Source: Diphasiastrum complanatum (Eukaryota > Streptophyta > Lycopodiopsida > Lycopodiales > Lycopodiaceae). From it: a DNA stretch of 64,000 nucleotides. Below, one piece after another: positions 59,916 through 64,000 of the stretch (its first letter is position 1; each line of letters opens with the position of its first letter). Below the pieces are notes generated by a model, which saw only the letters and a list, made by a program, of their open reading frames with translations, did not search any database and was not told the origin of the DNA. The stretch covers positions 59,044,865 to 59,108,864 of the forward strand of contig CM055095.1 of assembly GCA_029204225.1 (NCBI GenBank), read 5' to 3'. The translations under genes were made by a program, and so were the position numbers.

Positions 59916-60538
59916 ATGAACTCAGTTGTCATTTTTGTTTATTTTGATGATATTCTCATTTTTAGTGCTTCGCTTTCCGAGCATATTTCCCATCTTTCTT
60001 CTATTTTTAAGTTATTTGTTCACCACCAGCTATTTGCTAAGTTGTCTAAGTGTTCTTTTGTTGTTTCTGAGATTGAATTTTTGGGGTTTCTTGTTTGTGA
60101 TGGTCGTATTCGCCTTGACCCTCCTAAGGTCGAAGCTATCCAGGATTGGCCTGTGCCTATTGATGTTCATCATGTTCTTATGTTTCTCGGTTTAGCCACT
60201 CATCTTCGTCGTCCTATTCCACATTTTGCACTGTGGCCGCTCCTCTTCATGCACTCTTGAAGAAATCCCATTCCTTTTCGTGGATTCCTGATTGTCAAAC
60301 AGCCTTTGATACCCTTCGTCACGTTGTTGTTGATGTTGTTGTTATGTGTTTACCTCAGTTTGATCAAAAGTTCATTGTCGAGACTAATGCTAGTTCTGTT
60401 GGTTTAGGCGCCTTACTTCGTCAGTCCCAATGTGTTATTGCTTATGAGTCGTGACGTCTTCGCTCTTATGAGCAACGATACTTTGTACATGAGAAAGAGC
60501 TCCTAGCTATCATCTATGCTCTTAAGAAGTGGCGTCAT
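59916..60538 (+). pseudogene. gypsy RT/RNase H fragment
   Basis: Begins in the middle of RT at [20 protein letters not shown] and continues through SKCSFVVSEIEFLGFL to RNase H FIVETNASSVGLGALLRQSQ and HEKELLAIIYALKKWRH, where copia interrupts it. Very close to chromovirus 2. A missing base near 60230 and a TGA at 60452 (Arg in chromovirus 2) break the frame; the catalytic Asp of RNase H reads Asn (TNAS versus TDAS). Confidence 0.85.
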
Positions 60539-60773
60539 TGTTAGAAACCCATGATAAACTTATTACTGTTTACGATTTACTGTTGACAGTTGTTACCAGC
60601 TGTAAGTAGTTGTAGGCTAGTCTATAGTCAACTACTAGTTTCTCTCTCTCTATATATTCAGGGTTTATTGTACTCTTTGTAATTCAGTGTAATAGTGTGA
60701 TGGTGTGTTCTTCCTCTTTCTCTTGGTGATTGCTTATGGTGATTGATTGATAGTGCTCCTCAGACTATTGACA
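60539..60773 (+). repeat. 5' LTR of the copia element (235 bp)
   Basis: TGTTAGAAACCC at the start, CTATTGACA at the end; contains CTCTATATATTCAGGG as TATA region. Followed directly by the PBS. Confidence 0.85.
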
Positions 60774-60786
60774 TGGTATCAAAGCC
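60774..60786 (+). other. primer-binding site of the copia element
   Basis: TGGTATCAAAGCC, initiator tRNA-Met type, with no spacer after the LTR. Confidence 0.82.
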
Positions 60787-61252
60787 CGATAGTCCTGCAT
60801 GCCTGATTAGTGGATATAGCTTGTCACAGGCTCTGCAATGAAGTGAGAAAGTCCTTCACATGAGGTGAAAGCTTGGAGAGGCAAAAGTTGGAAGAAATTC
60901 TTCCTTGGAGTATTTTGCAGGTGTTGGAGCTCAGAATCATCAGTGGGGAACAAAGACACAGTCCTGGAGGCATCAGAAAGGCCAGGGTAGCATCAGACAG
61001 ATTGAAAATCTGTTGAGTTGGGAGATTTTTAAAATAATTCCAAGTTTTGTGTTAAAAGTGCCATTTGTAAGAGAGTTTTGCCAAGAAATCTCTCATTTGT
61101 TTGTTTGGGGAATTGCAAATCACACTAGACTATGTCTGGTATTGCCATTCACAGTTATGAGGCATTTAGGAACTGAAAAATTGTGCGAGTTATAGCCTAC
61201 TTTTGTGATTTTATGTGAAACTTGTGCAAGATAGGCTGAAAAACTCAGCAAT

Positions 61253-64000
61253 GTGCAATATGTACCTAGTTTGGCTGATAATCTACTATTAGTTGGGACG
61301 ATGGCTGATCAACAACTCAAGGTTGAGTTTGATAGCGACAAATGTCTCGTCAAGGACATCAAGAATCACTACAAAGTGATTGCTACAGGAGCTAGAGTCA
61401 ACGGGAATCGACTCTACAAATTGAATGCGAGATCTTTTACGCAAGCTATGGTAAGCACTGTTGATAGTGGAAGTGATCTTTGGCATCAACGATTTGGTCA
61501 TATTAGTTTACAGATTCTCAAAAGTGGTAATCTAGTTATTAAATTGCCTGATATTTCTATTGAGGGAAAAATCTGTGAAGGTTGTATTTTGGAAAAACAA
61601 CACAGAGAAAGGTTTCCCAAAAGTGGAGCAAGGAGAGCCGGTGGCATCCTAGATCTTGTCCACAGTGATCTATGTGGACCAATGCAAACTAGATCTCTTA
61701 GTGGCTGCTATTACTTTATTACCTTCATTGACGCTTATAGCTGATGCATTTGGATTTATTTCATAAGCAAGAAATTAGATGCTTTTGCTAAGTTCAGGGA
61801 ATTCAAGGCATTAGTTGAAAAACAAACAGGATGTTACATCAAGACTTTGAGATCTGATGGAGGTGGCAAGTACTTTTCGACAGAATTTATTGATTTTTGC
61901 AAAGATCAAGGGATCAAGAGGCAGACTACAACACCTTATTCATCACAGCAAAACGGAGTTGCAGAGCGAAAGAACAGATCCATCGTTGAGATGGCCAGGG
62001 CGATGCTCAAAAGTAAGGGTATGCCAAACACCTTCTGGGCAGAAGCTTGTAGCACATCTACGCACATCCTGAATTTGTGTCCTACAAAATCTGTGGAAGG
62101 TAAGACACCTCATGAAGCTTTTACTGGAAAGAAACATAATATTTCTTATTTGAGAGTATTTGGTTGTGATGCTTATGCTCATGTTCCTGATGAGAAACGA
62201 AGGAAATTGGATGCAAAAGCTGTCAAGTGTATTTTCCTTGGATATGATGAGAAGGCCAAGGCACACAGGAAGTATGATACAAATGCACAGAAGCTTGTGA
62301 TTTCTAGGGATGCTACATTTGACGAGATGGGTCAAGGAGAACAATCTGAAGTAATCATTGAACCTTTTGATGAGGGAGCGAAAGCACAGGTCAAGAAAGA
62401 AGTGGATCTTGATGCGGAAGATCCAATTGAAAAAGGCAAGTTCGATGCTGAAATTCCTAAGAGTATACCTAAGTGGTACTTATCAGTTACAGGTGAGGCT
62501 AAGAAGGGAGATACTCCCGAATCTAGTGAACAGGGAGAGCTTAAAAGGTCAAGCCCCGCAAGGTTAGAGATGAATCTAGCCCTTATGGGTTCCGTGCTCA
62601 AGGCTCAAGAACCAAAAACCTTTCATGAAGCTAAGGAGCACAAGGAGTGGCGTGCAGCTATGGAAACAAAAATGGAGGCCATATCGAACAATCGGACGTG
62701 GAACTCGGTTGAGCTACCTGATGGTAAGACGCCTATCACTTGCAAATGGATTTATAAGATCAAATATGGAGCGGATGGGCAACTAGCACGGTTGGTTGCG
62801 AGAGGATTTGAGCAGCAGGAAGGTATTGATTTTGAAGAAACCTTCGCACCCGTAGCTAAGATGGTAACGATACGTTCTATCATTGCTATTTCTGCTTTCT
62901 ATGGTTGGAAGATCCAGCAGATGGACGTTAAATCTGCTTTTCTTAATTGTGTGCTGGACGAAGAGGTGTATTTAGTACAACCTCAAGGATTTGTTGAGCC
63001 AGGGAGAGAACATCTTGTTTGCAAGCTCGACAAAGCTATCTACGGATTGAAGCAAGCACCACGGGTGTGGTACTCTTGCATTGATGAACACTTCAAGCAA
63101 AGGGGAATGGTAAAGAGTAATGTTGATCCTAATCTTTACATTCTAAGGCAAGATTCAGATATAGTGTTCATTGTTTTGTACGTGGATGATTTGATTATTA
63201 CAGGTAGTAATGAGAGCTTAATTGATGAAATCAAATCAGATCTTTCCAATGTTTTTGACATGAGCGATCTAGGATTGTTGCACTATTGCCTTGGCATTGA
63301 AGTATGGCAAAAGGAAGACGTTGTCTTTCTTACACAAAGCAAATATGCACGAGATTTGCTTTATAAGTTCAATATGCAGGATTGTAAGCTTTGAGCACAC
63401 CGATGGATGTCAACATGAAGCTCACTGCATATGATGAATTTGAGAAAGTGGATGCTTACTTGTTCAGGCAGTTGGTGGGTAGTTTGATCTATTTGACACA
63501 CACACGACCTGATATTTCTTATGTTGTTGGTGTTGTTAGTCAATTTATGCAAGATCCTAGTCAAGCACACTGGAAGTCTGCTATACGTATTCTCAGGTAC
63601 ATTCGAGGGACATTGAATTTTGGTTTGAAGTATGATCAGCCTGATGCGCCAATGTTGTTAGGTTACACAGATGCCGATTGGGCAGGTAATATTGATGACA
63701 GATGATCTACCAGTGGTTATACATTCAGTTATAGTACAGTTGTAGTTCATGGAGCAGCAAAAAGCAACCTACAGTAGCCTTATCTTCGACGGAAGCTGAA
63801 TATCGTGCACTCAGCAATGCTACACAGAAAGCGGTATGGTTACGAAGATTGCTTGTTGATTTAGGTCAACCACAGGTGGATGCAACTACTATCTCTTGCG
63901 ACAACCAAAGCTGCATTCACCTTGCCAAAAATCCAGTTCTACATGCTCGGACTAAGCACGTCGAAATACATTATCACTTTGTTCGAGAGAAAATTCTTGA
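61253..64000 (+). pseudogene. copia Pol (integrase-RT-RNase H), broken
   Basis: Starts in the protease tail (QYVPSLADNLLLVGTM). GAG-pre-integrase LWHQRFGHIS with a CEGC zinc pair, integrase core HSDLCGPM, RSDGGGKY and QNGVAERKNRSIVEM (DDE residues present). Copia RT: MDVKSAFLNCVLDEEVYL (62925) and LYVDDLIITGSN (63180). RNase H TDADWAGN (63670). Lesions: TGA at 61742 in the integrase (DAYS*), a one-base shift near 63392, TGA at 63703, and a further shift near 63750. The end lies outside the window. Confidence 0.88.

Larger units (their letters stand above)
60539..64000 (+). mobile_element. Ty1/copia element, continues past the right edge
   Basis: 5' LTR, primer-binding site, short leader, then integrase, RT and RNase H in the copia order (integrase before RT). 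Gag and most of the protease are missing between 60787 and 61250. It is inserted in gypsy RNase H sequence; the 5 bases before the LTR are GTCAT, the expected target duplicate. Confidence 0.88.

Overview
The window is nuclear DNA of a land plant with a large, transposon-rich genome. The signs are a spliced eukaryotic gene with GT-AG introns of up to about 21 kb, Ty3/gypsy chromoviruses, Ty1/copia, a hAT DNA transposon, miniature hAT elements and many LINEs. A fern or gymnosperm-like genome fits best, but the species cannot be fixed from this sequence.

One host gene runs through nearly the whole window on the + strand. Nine exons between 6186 and 57377 join in phase and encode tetratricopeptide repeats that match plant APC7, a scaffold subunit of the anaphase-promoting complex. 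The start and end of the gene lie outside the window. Almost all other sequence sits in its introns or upstream of the first visible exon.

Layout. 1-1599: 5' end of a minus-strand LTR element, apparently inserted into a minus-strand gypsy gag region (1600-4032). 4033-4535: LINE 3' fragment with an internal duplication. 5463-5715: miniature hAT-like element. 6186-6301: first visible exon. Intron of 20.8 kb: LINE fragment, a 6.5-kb hAT element (7478-13950) with a BED/DUF659 transposase, AT-hooks and a second antisense ORF, then two gypsy chromoviruses (14041-19206 and 20016-25421). 27116-27200: exon. Intron of 15.8 kb: a head-to-tail array of minus-strand LINE copies separated by (GA)n tracts. 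42964-44900: five exons close together. Intron of 9.9 kb: a decayed gypsy-type element (about 46190-50475). 54834-54878 and 57284-57377: two more exons. Then a 3' fragment of another gypsy lineage, a second hAT-like miniature element (58101-58804), a gypsy fragment (59916-60538) and a copia element inserted in it (60539 to the right edge).

The mobile elements look dead: they carry stops, frameshifts and internal deletions. The exons and splice sites of the host gene look intact. The most notable signals are: a LINE family whose copies abut (TC)n/(GA)n tracts and share a 3' hairpin with compensatory changes; a hAT element with unusual architecture; LTRs ending in AGTTA...TAACT instead of TG...CA; and premature stops that mostly look like C-to-T changes at CAG or CGA codons.
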